Below are positions 43,078-52,089 of a stretch of 64,000 nt of DNA, piece by piece. How positions within the stretch are numbered: the stretch's first letter is position 1; every line of letters starts with the position of its first letter. The position numbers and the translations under genes were made by a program. The notes below the pieces were generated by a model. It saw nothing but the letters and a program-made list of their open reading frames with translations, did not search any database and was not told where the DNA came from. Source of the stretch: Maridesulfovibrio zosterae DSM 11974 (lineage in GTDB: Bacteria; Desulfobacterota; Desulfovibrionia; Desulfovibrionales; Desulfovibrionaceae); the NCBI RefSeq assembly GCF_000425265.1, contig NZ_KE384342.1:1-64000 (forward strand). Direction: 5' to 3'.

Positions 43078-43911
43078 TTAAGTTGTTAGTAGCTCTGCTA
43101 AAAAACCACCATAGTTTTGTTGTGGAATTCTTTCGACATTAAGAAATTCTGAGAAAGAGTGTTTGAAGTGTACTCCTAAGAGAGTCTTAAGGTTGGCGTT
43201 ATCGGTAAGCAGTTTGAACCCGCACTGGGGTTTTTTGTACATTATTCTGAATCTGGCCGGGATTGACGGTGGTAGGTCCAGTGCAAAGAGTAATTGATAA
43301 AATGAATTATCTGGATTTTCAGTATCTTTTTTGATTTTTAAAACAATTTCTTGATTGAGAGCAGTCGGAACAAGCCAAGGCATATAAAATAGTTTCGCAT
43401 ATCTTAGCACTGAGTTCAGGTCTGCCACGCATTTCTGAGTCTCAAAGAAAAGTGATGCTATGTGTCCATTTTCTTCCAGCAATTCTAAAAAAGCATTCAA
43501 TCTTAACTGTGAGTTTGCTAACTCCATATTATCAAACTGATTAAATAAACATCTGGCCTGAGACTGGAATGCAGAGCGCTTGGTTACAAACTTTCTGGTA
43601 ACTTCCGCAGGGTCGATATATATGCCCTGTTTATTTAAGTTATCCGGACTAATTTCTTTAAGAAGTATATCTGGATACAATTGTTGGACTATAAATGTGA
43701 GCGTATCACCGGGGGCTGGGACGGTTTGAATATTAGCTAATAGTTTCTGATCCTCAATCTGGACCCAGCCGAGCTTGTGCTGTTCCCATTTTAATAAGAC
43801 TCCCTGAATTATCTGTCCTACTTTATAGCGTTTACGAAAAATAGTGGAGCGCTCGGAACTGCCTCTTCCTCCATTGTGAAATTGTCTGCCACCGTATTTA
43901 GAAATTTTCAT
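43078..43911 (-). CDS. unknown protein at end of flagellar cluster
   Basis: A 277-residue soluble protein. The start is basic and Gly/Ser-rich (MKISKYGGRQFHNGGRGSSERS), followed by a beta-rich segment (KVGQIIQGVLLKWEQHKLGWVQI) and a helical C-terminal two-thirds. No signal peptide or known motif. It is leftward like the flagellar genes but separated by 159 bp from the next, and converges with the chemoreceptor. The N-terminal beta segment plus ordered C-terminus could fit a flagellar or c-di-GMP-related accessory, but I do not recognise it. Confidence 0.65.
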   Translation of the reverse strand: MKISKYGGRQFHNGGRGSSERSTIFRKRYKVGQIIQGVLLKWEQHKLGWVQIEDQKLLANIQTVPAPGDTLTFIVQQLYPDILLKEISPDNLNKQGIYIDPAEVTRKFVTKRSAFQSQARCLFNQFDNMELANSQLRLNAFLELLEENGHIASLFFETQKCVADLNSVLRYAKLFYMPWLVPTALNQEIVLKIKKDTENPDNSFYQLLFALDLPPSIPARFRIMYKKPQCGFKLLTDNANLKTLLGVHFKHSFSEFLNVERIPQQNYGGFLAELLTT

Positions 43912-44070
43912 AAGAATACCATTTTGATCTTTAACGCACTCAGCTGAATAAAATTATGATCTCAAGCCAAGCTTAAATTTATAGACACATATTTTTATAT
44001 TTCGAGCTTAACGCAAAGCTATTTCATGACTTAAGATTTTTTACGAATATTAACAGCTATAAAAATTGTT

Positions 44071-44481
44071 TTAAAAATTCTGATCAATAATCAATTCAAC
44101 TTCTTCAATAGAGAGGCCTGTTGCTTTTGCCAGACGGCTAACAGGTTTACCTTCTTTATGTCCGGTGAGGATTATCTGACGTAAAAATTGGGGGGAGCGT
44201 GAAAATTCATCGGCTTGAGCTAAAATCTTTTTGAGCCTTTTGGCTTTCTGATCAAGCAGTCTGTCAAGTTTAGCAAGTTCACTTTGCCTTTCTTCAAAGG
44301 TATTCATCAGTTCATTCTCAAGTTGTGCATTGAAATGAAGTTTATTAATGAGTTCCTGCTGCTTGGATTGCAGTTTGGTAACAAGTTCTTCAGATTTTTT
44401 GAGCCGCATAAAGAAAAATATTACGGCAACAAGCAGGATTATTTCAGTTAAAGAAAAGAAAATGAGCAAAAATACAGTCAT
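44071..44481 (-). CDS. DUF2802-like membrane-anchored coiled-coil protein
   Basis: A 136-residue protein with an N-terminal transmembrane helix (MTVFLLIFFSLTEIILLVAV and beyond), a coiled coil (about 27-90) and a C-terminal helix-turn-helix-like end (PVSRLAKATGLSIEEVELIIDQ). The layout and the last segment resemble DUF2802 proteins often found beside flagellar and chemotaxis genes. It lies downstream of the fliL-like region in the flagellar direction. Function unknown. Confidence 0.7.
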   Translation of the reverse strand: MTVFLLIFFSLTEIILLVAVIFFFMRLKKSEELVTKLQSKQQELINKLHFNAQLENELMNTFEERQSELAKLDRLLDQKAKRLKKILAQADEFSRSPQFLRQIILTGHKEGKPVSRLAKATGLSIEEVELIIDQNF

Positions 44482-44560
44482 AGTTTATCAGATCCGGCAA
44501 TTGGTTATTGAAGAGATCATATTTTGCCCTGTTTAGAGGCAGAGAGCAACACGCAAATGA

Positions 44561-44884
44561 CTAAATTTTAACGTTTATGATATTTCCGGACCACGGAGAG
44601 GATTTAGGCTCTTTTTCTTCTTCTGTATCTGGTTTATCTTTTTTGTGATTACTCTGCGAAGTATGTTGGCGGGCGTTCCCACCTTCTTCATCCTGAATTG
44701 CGTGGGATCCATCATCTTTTTCAATTTTTTGTATTTGCTTTTGGGCTTCTTTATTTTTTTCTTGCTCAGCAGGATTAATCATAAGGGTCTGCTGCATCTG
44801 CGATTTGGTCGTCTCAGAATTAGAAATTTTCTGAACATTCACAAGTTGTGAAATGATCAGAGGCATATCTACAGGACCGGGCAT
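44561..44884 (-). CDS. small polar protein in flagellar operon
   Basis: A 107-residue protein beginning MPGPVDMPLIISQLVNVQKIS and continuing as a Gln/Lys/Glu-rich, probably disordered chain ending SPWSGNIINVKI. No cysteine, signal or known domain. GAGG precedes the ATG, and the fliL-like gene ends 5 bp upstream, so it is co-transcribed with it. Small unassigned proteins at this place in Desulfovibrio flagellar clusters are common; the role is unknown. Confidence 0.65.
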   Translation of the reverse strand: MPGPVDMPLIISQLVNVQKISNSETTKSQMQQTLMINPAEQEKNKEAQKQIQKIEKDDGSHAIQDEEGGNARQHTSQSNHKKDKPDTEEEKEPKSSPWSGNIINVKI

Positions 44885-44889
44885 GCTTA

Positions 44890-45576
44890 TTACCTCACAA
44901 GATACTTCTCAAATAAAATTTCATCAAATTCACCTGCAACTATGTACTGATTGATGACCATGAGTAGATCTTTTTTCAGTTTATCTACATTCTTCTTATC
45001 GGATAAAAACTGCAAATCTTTATTTTTTAGATAGAAGTATATTGCGTCCCTCAAAATAAGGGTTTTGCGTCCATATTCGGCCACAACACGCTCATCTTTA
45101 GTAGTCATTGCAAATCTGGCTATAAGAAATCTTGTGTGATTTTTGTCGTCCCGTTGTTCTATCCAGAACGGTTCCATTCGTAAAAGCGTAACACCAGGTT
45201 CTTCCGGTGGTGGTGGAACCTCTGCTGGAATTTCAGGAATTGTCTCCATTGTTTCTTCTACTGCTGGAGGGGGACTTTGGGGAGATGGATCACTGAATAA
45301 AAAAAGCTTAACAAGAACAGCTGATAATAGGAGTATAATGACTACTATTCCAATTAAAACGAAAAGTTTGGTTTTGGATTTTTTTTCAACCGTTGCCGGC
45401 TCAAGAGAATCAAGCTGTTCAGGCTCTTCCTCTTTAATATCCTCTTCCTCTTCTTCGTCTTCAAGGAAAGGGGCATCATCAAGGTCAAGCTCAACCTTTT
45501 GGGTAGCCTTATTTGTAGGGACGGGAGATGTGTCCTCCCCGGAATCATCAAAATCATCTACCGCGAGGAAGAGCAT
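44890..45576 (-). CDS. fliL: FliL-like flagellar basal-body-associated protein
   Basis: A 228-residue single-span membrane protein. A very acidic cytoplasmic N-terminus (FLEDEEEEEDIKEEEPEQ) of about 70 residues precedes one transmembrane helix (KLFVLIGIVVIILLLSAVLV) and a Pro/Glu linker (PPPAVEETMETIPEIPAEVPPPPEEPG region). A periplasmic domain follows whose end (LRDAIYFYLKNKDLQFL...KKDLLMVINQYI) matches the C-terminal part of FliL, which associates with stators near the MS ring. The long acidic tail is unusual. AAGGTT precedes the ATG. Confidence 0.75.
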   Translation of the reverse strand: MLFLAVDDFDDSGEDTSPVPTNKATQKVELDLDDAPFLEDEEEEEDIKEEEPEQLDSLEPATVEKKSKTKLFVLIGIVVIILLLSAVLVKLFLFSDPSPQSPPPAVEETMETIPEIPAEVPPPPEEPGVTLLRMEPFWIEQRDDKNHTRFLIARFAMTTKDERVVAEYGRKTLILRDAIYFYLKNKDLQFLSDKKNVDKLKKDLLMVINQYIVAGEFDEILFEKYLVR

Positions 45577-45639
45577 TCTTTAACCTTATAATATTCCGAT
45601 CAGGTCGTCCGGTCTGTTGATTGATAATTTGCTGATAAA

Positions 45640-45676
45640 TTATTCAGCGGGCATATTAAATATGCCCGCTGAATAA
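45640..45676. repeat. 37-nt perfect palindrome between cheY and fliL-like gene
   Basis: Two 18-nt arms (TTATTCAGCGGGCATATT and its exact complement) flank a single A. It sits in the 104-bp gap between two genes of the same operon; it is a candidate internal terminator or mRNA-stabilising hairpin, with no T-tract on the leftward side. Confidence 0.85.
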
Positions 45677-45680
45677 AATT

Positions 45681-46064
45681 TTATTCAAAAATTTTATTGA
45701 TTTTCTGTCCAAGAGTATCAGGAGTAAACGGTTTAACAATGTAATTGGAAACCTTTGCCTGAACAGCTTCAATAATGTTTTCCTGCTGAGCTTCAGCAGT
45801 AACCATCAGAAATGGGATGTCAGCAAATTCTTCACTTCCTCTGACTTTACGCAAGAATTCTATCCCAGTCATCTGGGGCATATTCCAGTCAGAAACAATA
45901 AACTGAATACTGTCATCTTTGTTGAGAGTTTCCCAGGCAGTTGTTCCATCGTCTGCTTCAACAATATTTGTAAAGCCGATCTGCCGAAGGATGTTTTTAA
46001 TTATGCGTCGCATGGTCGCGAAGTCATCCACAACAAGAACTTTCATAGAGTAATCAATGGCCAT
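45681..46064 (-). CDS. cheY: chemotaxis response regulator CheY
   Basis: A 127-residue receiver of CheY type that carries the chemotaxis signal to the flagellar switch. It has the acidic pair in VVDDFATMRRIIKNIL, phospho-acceptor Asp in VSDWNMPQMTG, Thr in MVTAEAQQENI and Lys in YIVKPFTPDTL, the pattern of true CheY (DWNMP, TAEA, KPF). AAGGAG precedes the ATG. It lies 10 bp after fliA. Confidence 0.96.
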   Translation of the reverse strand: MAIDYSMKVLVVDDFATMRRIIKNILRQIGFTNIVEADDGTTAWETLNKDDSIQFIVSDWNMPQMTGIEFLRKVRGSEEFADIPFLMVTAEAQQENIIEAVQAKVSNYIVKPFTPDTLGQKINKIFE

Positions 46065-46074
46065 TTATTTCTCC

Positions 46075-46866
46075 TTAGGGTTCCGGGTTGTACTTTTCCT
46101 GGAACATTTGTCTTAATTTTTTAAGGGCTTGCGAGTGTAACTGTGACACTCTGCCTTCTGTAATTTCCATTACTTCCGAGGTCTCTTTCATACTAAGTTC
46201 CTCTCCGTAATAGAGTGATAATACCAGTTTTTCTCTTGGCGTCAAATTATCAATTAGATCAGCAACCTTGTCCACTGTTTCTTTGAATACAGCTGACTTG
46301 TATGGCTCATTATCAAGTTGAGAATCCATGTTACTGGGAATATTATCATTAAAGGCATCAAGATTTACACAAATTTGATTTTGCAACGCTTCAAGGCCGT
46401 GTTGTACTTCTTTTGCTGAAAGACCTGTCGCTTCTTCGATTTGAGCACTGCTCGGTTTTTGGCCCGTCTGGTGCTCAATATCTCTGATACTGCTTTCTAT
46501 TGTCTTAACCTTTTGCCGCAGACCGCGTGAAAACCAGTCCATGCGTCTTAATTCATCAAGCATGGCTCCTTTTATTCTGTTTTCTGCGTAGGTCTCAAAT
46601 TTTATTTTCAACTCAGCACGGAACTTTCCAAGTGATTCCACGAGGCCTAGACTTCCGGCACTAATAAGCTCTCCAAGCTCTACACTTTGTGGTAGCTTGG
46701 ATTTCATTCTGAGCGCAATTATACGGATTTTCGGTGAAAAATGCCGTACTATAGCCTCTTGATCTGAGGGAGAAAAATCTTCCCATTTAGTAGCGCCTGA
46801 CTCTAGCTTAAGCCACGGACTGCTCTTGGAAGAGAAGTTTTTTCCAGAAGAACTTGATATTTCCAT
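46075..46866 (-). CDS. fliA: flagellar sigma factor sigma-28
   Basis: This 263-residue sigma factor directs late flagellar and chemotaxis genes. Region 2 has LGELISAGSLGLVESLGKFR and FETYAENRIKGAMLDELRRMDWFSR; region 4 ends with TPREKLVLSLYYGEELSMKETSEVMEITEGRVSQLHSQAL. Size is normal. The chosen ATG (46866) puts its first 59 bp inside the end of flhG. That is unusual, but the N-terminal sequence PWLKLESGATKWEDFSPSDQE looks like a real FliA start. Confidence 0.95.
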   Translation of the reverse strand: MEISSSSGKNFSSKSSPWLKLESGATKWEDFSPSDQEAIVRHFSPKIRIIALRMKSKLPQSVELGELISAGSLGLVESLGKFRAELKIKFETYAENRIKGAMLDELRRMDWFSRGLRQKVKTIESSIRDIEHQTGQKPSSAQIEEATGLSAKEVQHGLEALQNQICVNLDAFNDNIPSNMDSQLDNEPYKSAVFKETVDKVADLIDNLTPREKLVLSLYYGEELSMKETSEVMEITEGRVSQLHSQALKKLRQMFQEKYNPEP

Positions 46867-47635
46867 CTAGCTCGGATGTTGCTTTCCATTTAGTAATGTT
46901 TTTAGCTGCTTCAGCAATCTTGACGCATGCAGGGCTGGATGGCGCAATCTTGCAAAGTGGTGTCTGTTGAATAACTGCATTACGCATATTCGGATCACGC
47001 GGTATTACTCCTACGAGATCAAGAGAAACTCCACTTAAGAAATGATCACAGGCCATGTAAAGTTTTTTAAATACTTCTTTGGCTGTTTTCATGTCCGGTG
47101 CCATATTTACCAAAACTTTAAATTTGTCCACACCGTGATGCAGTTTCATAACCTTTATGAGAGCATACGCATCAGTCAGTGATGTAGGTTCGGGAGTCAG
47201 GACCAGAAGGCGTTCCTGAACAGCCAGATTAAAGTAGAGTACGTTATCGTTAATACCTGCACCAGTATCAACTATAAGGTAGTCAATTTCTTCTTCAAGG
47301 TGATCCATTGCTTCCAGAAGATCCAGTTTTTGGCCTGTATCAAGTGATACCATATCACTTATTCCTGATGAGGCCGGGAGAATATCAAATCCATAATCAG
47401 TTTTGTATATAACATCCCGAATGCTTGTGTTCTCGTGAAATAAGTGAAAAAGATTATACTTAGGTGCAATGCCTAAAAGTACATCCACGTTTGCCAGCCC
47501 CAGATCTGCGTCAAGCAATAAAACTTTCTTGCCCATGCGGCTGAGGTTATAGGCCAGATTTACAGAAATATTCGTCTTGCCTACGCCTCCTTTGCCGGAG
47601 GTCACGGAAAATACCATGGGAAGATTGGAATTCAT
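46808..47635 (-). CDS. flhG: flagellar number regulator FlhG (MinD-like ATPase)
   Basis: A 275-residue MinD/ParA-type ATPase (YlxH/FleN) that limits flagellar number and works with FlhF. The deviant Walker A is SGKGGVGKTNISVNLAY, the switch LLLDADLGLANVDVLLG, and LIVDTGAGI is the Walker B region. The ATG at 47635 has AGGGTGA upstream; a GTG 9 bp earlier is possible. Its 3' end overlaps fliA by 59 bp. Confidence 0.94.
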   Translation of the reverse strand: MNSNLPMVFSVTSGKGGVGKTNISVNLAYNLSRMGKKVLLLDADLGLANVDVLLGIAPKYNLFHLFHENTSIRDVIYKTDYGFDILPASSGISDMVSLDTGQKLDLLEAMDHLEEEIDYLIVDTGAGINDNVLYFNLAVQERLLVLTPEPTSLTDAYALIKVMKLHHGVDKFKVLVNMAPDMKTAKEVFKKLYMACDHFLSGVSLDLVGVIPRDPNMRNAVIQQTPLCKIAPSSPACVKIAEAAKNITKWKATSELDGNIKFFWKKLLFQEQSVA

Positions 47636-47748
47636 TTGTATCACCCTGTTCTTATTTATATCTATTGTTTACGTTGCTAGCGATATTTATGCAACGAGTA
47701 ATGCGCTTTAATTTTTCTTAAAATTGTATTTATAATACCAAATTATGC

Positions 47749-48837
47749 CTAAACTGCCTTAGCAAATTGCGCCTTTTCTTCTTTAGGGAGCTGATGTTTG
47801 AAAATCAGTCTCCAAAAATCTTTTTCACATGCCGGTTTCATACTGTTTCGCAGCCCTGATCCATAGGAAAGAAGTGATACAGGCAGTCCACTTTCATAGG
47901 AAATATTTACGAGTGCTCCGAAGTTGCAGGATTCATCAAGTTTTGTCCAAATAAGACTTTTTAATTTTGATGATTTGTACTTTTTAAGAAATGCACAATA
48001 TTGAGCTGTAGCGTAGTAAGGGTTCAACACAAGATGTACTGCCAGATCGCAAGGTCCGTTGATGCCGCATGCTGCAAGCCAGCCTTCTAATTCTGCATCT
48101 CCAGCAAGACCGGGAAGATCTATAAAAATTCTGTCAAAGTTATGACTTTCACCGATAAGTCTTGCAAAGTCTTCTCTCGTTGCAAGTTCTTTGAATTCAA
48201 TTCCGGATAAGTCTGCATAATGACGCAGTACAAGCCGTCCCTTGCCCTGTCCCTGATCAGCTGAAGCAAGGCATATACGGGCTGTCGGATTTTCTTTTTT
48301 CTCTTTTAGAGCCATTCTGATAATTGTAGATGTTTTTCCTGCTCCATGCGGGCCAGCTAAGGCATGAAATTTTTCTTTCCAGATACCGTTTTCAAAAGGG
48401 CGCATTGGAGCAAGTTTTTCAAGTTCCGGAAGAATTGCTTTTGACTTGTTGCCTCTGAGTTGTTGGAAGAGGTCCAGTATTACGTTGCTGTCAACTCCTT
48501 CCTTTTCAAGATATTCCAAAGCCAGTCTTTGACGTGGAGCAAGCAGGTTCAAATTCATTTGAGGCTTCAGGAGTGCCATCATGTGGCCTTTAATCTGTTT
48601 CCACTCCTGATTCCAGTCAGGTATGTTGTTCATAGCGTCGCTAATTACTTCATCTCTGGTGTCAGCTGTTTGTGCAGGTTTTTCGTTATTATCAACGCCA
48701 ACCATTATTTCGTGGATTTTGCGTCCGTTTTCTTCAGTAGATTTATTACTTAGAATAACGGCGTTGTCCCCGAATTCAGCCTTGATCTCTGCGAAGACCG
48801 TCGCTGTACTGATTCCTCTGAATGTTTTTACCCGCAT
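47749..48837 (-). CDS. flhF: flagellar GTPase FlhF
   Basis: A 362-residue SRP-type GTPase that sets the site of polar flagella. The start MRVKTFRGISTATVFAEIKAEFGDNAVIL is the FlhF signature. The G domain has LAGPHGAGKTSTIIRMAL (G1), a DLPGLAGD loop (G3) and WTKLDESCNFG near the G4/G5 end. The linker between is shorter than in gammaproteobacterial FlhF. AAGGTTGG precedes the ATG, and the gene follows flhA by 13 bp. Confidence 0.94.
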   Translation of the reverse strand: MRVKTFRGISTATVFAEIKAEFGDNAVILSNKSTEENGRKIHEIMVGVDNNEKPAQTADTRDEVISDAMNNIPDWNQEWKQIKGHMMALLKPQMNLNLLAPRQRLALEYLEKEGVDSNVILDLFQQLRGNKSKAILPELEKLAPMRPFENGIWKEKFHALAGPHGAGKTSTIIRMALKEKKENPTARICLASADQGQGKGRLVLRHYADLSGIEFKELATREDFARLIGESHNFDRIFIDLPGLAGDAELEGWLAACGINGPCDLAVHLVLNPYYATAQYCAFLKKYKSSKLKSLIWTKLDESCNFGALVNISYESGLPVSLLSYGSGLRNSMKPACEKDFWRLIFKHQLPKEEKAQFAKAV

Positions 48838-48850
48838 AATACCAACCTTT

Positions 48851-50950
48851 TTATATCTCTACAGTACCTGCAGACATGATTCTCACACTTGCCGGAATCT
48901 CAGCCTGCGATATTACAGGAACAGTAGGCAAGAAGCGTACCATCAGTTGAGACAGGTGGCTTCTCAGTTGAGGAGCACATAGCAGGACGGGCTGACCGTC
49001 AGTATCCATTACGTTTTCTGCTGCATTATTGACACTTTGTATTATCTGCTGCGCAGAACCAGGATCAAGGGCCAGAAAACCGCCTCCCTCAGATGTCCTG
49101 ACTGCATCATTAAGTTTAGCATCAACATTGGGACCAAAAGTAAGAATAGGAAGGGTCCCGTCGCTTGCCAGATAAGGTTTGATGATAGTTCTGCTCATGT
49201 GAGAGCGCACATACTCAGTTAATTGACCTGGATCTTGAATAGATGGGCCATAGTCAGCCAGAGCTTCAACAATAGTGAGCAGGTCACGAATAGACACGTT
49301 TTCACGAACAAGATTCTGTAATACTTTTTGAACGACCCCAAGTGAAAGAATGTTAGGTACCAGATCTTCAACAGCTTTGGGGGCGCGCTTGGATAAGTTG
49401 TCAAGCAGCTCCTGAGTTTCCTGTCTGCCTAAAAATTCTCCTAAATTGCGACGGAAAACTTCTGTCAGGTGCGTAGCAATGACAGTTGATGGGTCAACAA
49501 CAGTGTATCCTGCAAGCATGGCCTCTTCTTTCTGGCTGTCTGGAATCCAGACTGCCGGAAGATTGAATGCCGGCTCGACTGTTTCAATTCCTTTAATTCT
49601 ATGCTTGGCATCTCCCGGATCCATTGCGAGCTGGTGGTCAATAAGTATCTCTGACGAAGCAATGGCGTTACCTTTAACCAGTACGCGGTATTCACCGGGC
49701 TTTAGTTGCAGGTTGTCACGTAAGTGCAGCGACGGAATAATGATACCCATATCCAGAGCAAATTGACGGCGGATAGAGCGGATACGTGAGAGCAGATTGC
49801 CACTCTGTTCTTCGTCGACGAGAGGTATTAGGCCATATCCGACTTCCAGCTCCAGTTGATCCAGCGGAAGGAGAGCCTGTACTTCTTCGGGACTGTCCAG
49901 AGAGGGCATTTCGTCCTTTGCTTTTTGGGCCTTTGCTTCGTCTTTCTGCTGTTCTGCTTCTCCGTCGCGGTTGAGAGTAGAGAGTGCGTAGACCAGCACT
50001 GCAAGAGTAAGAAAAGGTATAGTCGGCATACCCGGAACTATACCGAAGATAGTTAGAATAATTGATACCAGTTTAAGTGCGCGTGAGTGGTAGGTAAGCT
50101 GGCCTAAGAACTCTTCACCCATTTTGGCTTCAGCTGCTGCACGTGAAACGATGATACCAGCAGACGTAGAAATAATCAGAGAGGGGATTGTGGATACAAG
50201 TCCGTCACCGATGGTCAACAGTGTGTATGTCTGTGCCGCGTCCTGCCAAGCCATATTTTTCTGAAGGACACCAATCAGGATTCCACCGATAATGTTAACA
50301 GCAGTAATAACCATACCTGCGTTAACATCCCCCTGTACAAACTTACCGGCACCGTCCATAGCGCCGTAGAAATCTGCCTCACGGCGGATAAGTGTACGCT
50401 GTTCCTGAGCTTCAGTTTCATCTATGATGCCGGAGTTAAGGTCTGCCTCAATTGCCATCTGTTTACCGGGCATAGCATCAAGTGTAAATCTGGCTGCGAC
50501 TTCAGCAATACGGGTTGTACCGGCAACGATAACTGTTTTATTCAAGGTGAAGAGGATAAGGAAGATAACAATACCGATTAAGTAGTTACCACCAACAACA
50601 AATTCTCCGAAACTTTGAATAACCCCACCAGCAGCAGATGTTCCTTCGTCACCGTGCATAAGAATAGCTCTAGTCGTAGCTACGTTAAGAGCCAGCCTAA
50701 GCAGAGTTGTTACAAGCAGGAGTGAAGGGAAAATTGAAAATTCAAGAGGGGATTGCATAAACATTGAAGTTATCAGAATTACCAGTCCCAGTGAAATACT
50801 GACTGTCAGCATGAAGTCAATGAAAAGAGTTGGCAAGGGAATCAGCATGACAAAAAGAATGACAACAACGCCTGATGCCAGCAGTATATCACCTTGCTTG
50901 GCAAACTGCTCATAATTCACATTTATAGCTTTTGATTTAGCTCCGGCCAT
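48851..50950 (-). CDS. flhA: flagellar export apparatus protein FlhA
   Basis: This 699-residue protein forms the nonameric export ring and proton channel of the flagellar type III system. About eight transmembrane helices fill the first half. The FHIPEP-type signature region has ARFTLDAMPGKQMAIEADL and RREADFYGAMDGAGKFVQGD. The cytoplasmic half that docks chaperone-substrate complexes follows from about 340. AAGGGGTG precedes the ATG. It lies between flhB and flhF in the expected order. Confidence 0.98.
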   Translation of the reverse strand: MAGAKSKAINVNYEQFAKQGDILLASGVVVILFVMLIPLPTLFIDFMLTVSISLGLVILITSMFMQSPLEFSIFPSLLLVTTLLRLALNVATTRAILMHGDEGTSAAGGVIQSFGEFVVGGNYLIGIVIFLILFTLNKTVIVAGTTRIAEVAARFTLDAMPGKQMAIEADLNSGIIDETEAQEQRTLIRREADFYGAMDGAGKFVQGDVNAGMVITAVNIIGGILIGVLQKNMAWQDAAQTYTLLTIGDGLVSTIPSLIISTSAGIIVSRAAAEAKMGEEFLGQLTYHSRALKLVSIILTIFGIVPGMPTIPFLTLAVLVYALSTLNRDGEAEQQKDEAKAQKAKDEMPSLDSPEEVQALLPLDQLELEVGYGLIPLVDEEQSGNLLSRIRSIRRQFALDMGIIIPSLHLRDNLQLKPGEYRVLVKGNAIASSEILIDHQLAMDPGDAKHRIKGIETVEPAFNLPAVWIPDSQKEEAMLAGYTVVDPSTVIATHLTEVFRRNLGEFLGRQETQELLDNLSKRAPKAVEDLVPNILSLGVVQKVLQNLVRENVSIRDLLTIVEALADYGPSIQDPGQLTEYVRSHMSRTIIKPYLASDGTLPILTFGPNVDAKLNDAVRTSEGGGFLALDPGSAQQIIQSVNNAAENVMDTDGQPVLLCAPQLRSHLSQLMVRFLPTVPVISQAEIPASVRIMSAGTVEI

Positions 50951-51018
50951 GATTTTGACACCCCTTAAAGTTCATTGATTGTGTGACTTGTTAAGTTGGA
51001 AGAACTTCTTAAGTACTT

Positions 51019-52080
51019 TTATTTACGAGTGAATTTGTTAAGCTTAGCAAGTATCGCGGCTACAGCTTGGTAAAGTTCTTCTGGAATTATGTCACCGATC
51101 TCAACCTGTTTATACAAGGCTTGTGCCAAAGGCTTATTTTCACGGATCGGAATGTTGTGTTCCCTTGCAGCCTCTTTGATCCTTTCAGCAATTTTGTTCT
51201 TACCTTTGGCAAGAACTTGTGGGGCAGGGGCTTGCAATGCGTCATATCTAAGTGCAATTGCGTAATGAGTCGGGTTTGTAATTACAACGTCGGCCTTGGG
51301 TACATCAGCCATCATGCGCTGCTGTAGTACGGCCATCATTTTTTGTCTTTGCTGCTGCTTTATTTGTGGATCACCTTCAGCTTGTTTGCGCTCATCTTTA
51401 ACTTCATCTTTACTCATTTTCATTTCTTCCTGATAATTCCATCTTGCATACCAGAGGTCAGCAATTGCGAGAACTATCATGGGGACCATTGCATAGGTGA
51501 CCATTTTGTATCCGACTCGGAGGATGAAAATAGTCAACTGATGTGCATCCGTGTAAAATAGAGGGATAAAATTAGCTAATTCTTTTTTTATTACGACGTA
51601 TGGAGCAATGGCAACTATTATTGCCAACAACAGGCTTTTCGCAAGTCTGACGAAGGTTTTAATATCAAACATTAGTCGTTTGATGCCTGCCATTACATTA
51701 AATATTTTAGAAAATTTGGGTTTAAAAACTTTTGTAGTCCATAGTTTTCCAACCTGTAAGCGCAGAATCAGATAGGAAATGAAAGAAATAAATAAAAATA
51801 AAGGAAGCAGGATCAGAGCAAGTTTCTTAGAACACCATATAAAAAGTGTGAGGACAGAATTTGGGGTAAGCTCAGTAAATATGCCTTTAGTTAAAAACCA
51901 ATGGAAGATTTCATAAAATTGATCATAGTAAGTGTCGATAAGAACCCTTAGTCCTATAACTCCGGCAAGAAGGGTCATTATTTTGCCCATTTCTTCACCT
52001 TTGGCAACACTTCCGTCTTTTCGGGCTTTATTGACTCGTTTCGGGGTCGCCTTCTCGGTTTTGCTAGGATCATTTGCCAT
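51019..52080 (-). CDS. flhB: flagellar export switch protein FlhB
   Basis: A 353-residue export-gate protein that switches substrate class from rod/hook to filament. It starts DPSKTEKATPKRVNKARKDG, typical of FlhB. Four transmembrane helices are followed by the autocleavage site NPTH in VVITNPTHYAIALRYD. A short basic tail ends it. It follows fliR by 9 bp. Confidence 0.97.
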   Translation of the reverse strand: MANDPSKTEKATPKRVNKARKDGSVAKGEEMGKIMTLLAGVIGLRVLIDTYYDQFYEIFHWFLTKGIFTELTPNSVLTLFIWCSKKLALILLPLFLFISFISYLILRLQVGKLWTTKVFKPKFSKIFNVMAGIKRLMFDIKTFVRLAKSLLLAIIVAIAPYVVIKKELANFIPLFYTDAHQLTIFILRVGYKMVTYAMVPMIVLAIADLWYARWNYQEEMKMSKDEVKDERKQAEGDPQIKQQQRQKMMAVLQQRMMADVPKADVVITNPTHYAIALRYDALQAPAPQVLAKGKNKIAERIKEAAREHNIPIRENKPLAQALYKQVEIGDIIPEELYQAVAAILAKLNKFTRK

Positions 52081-52089
52081 GAAAAATAC

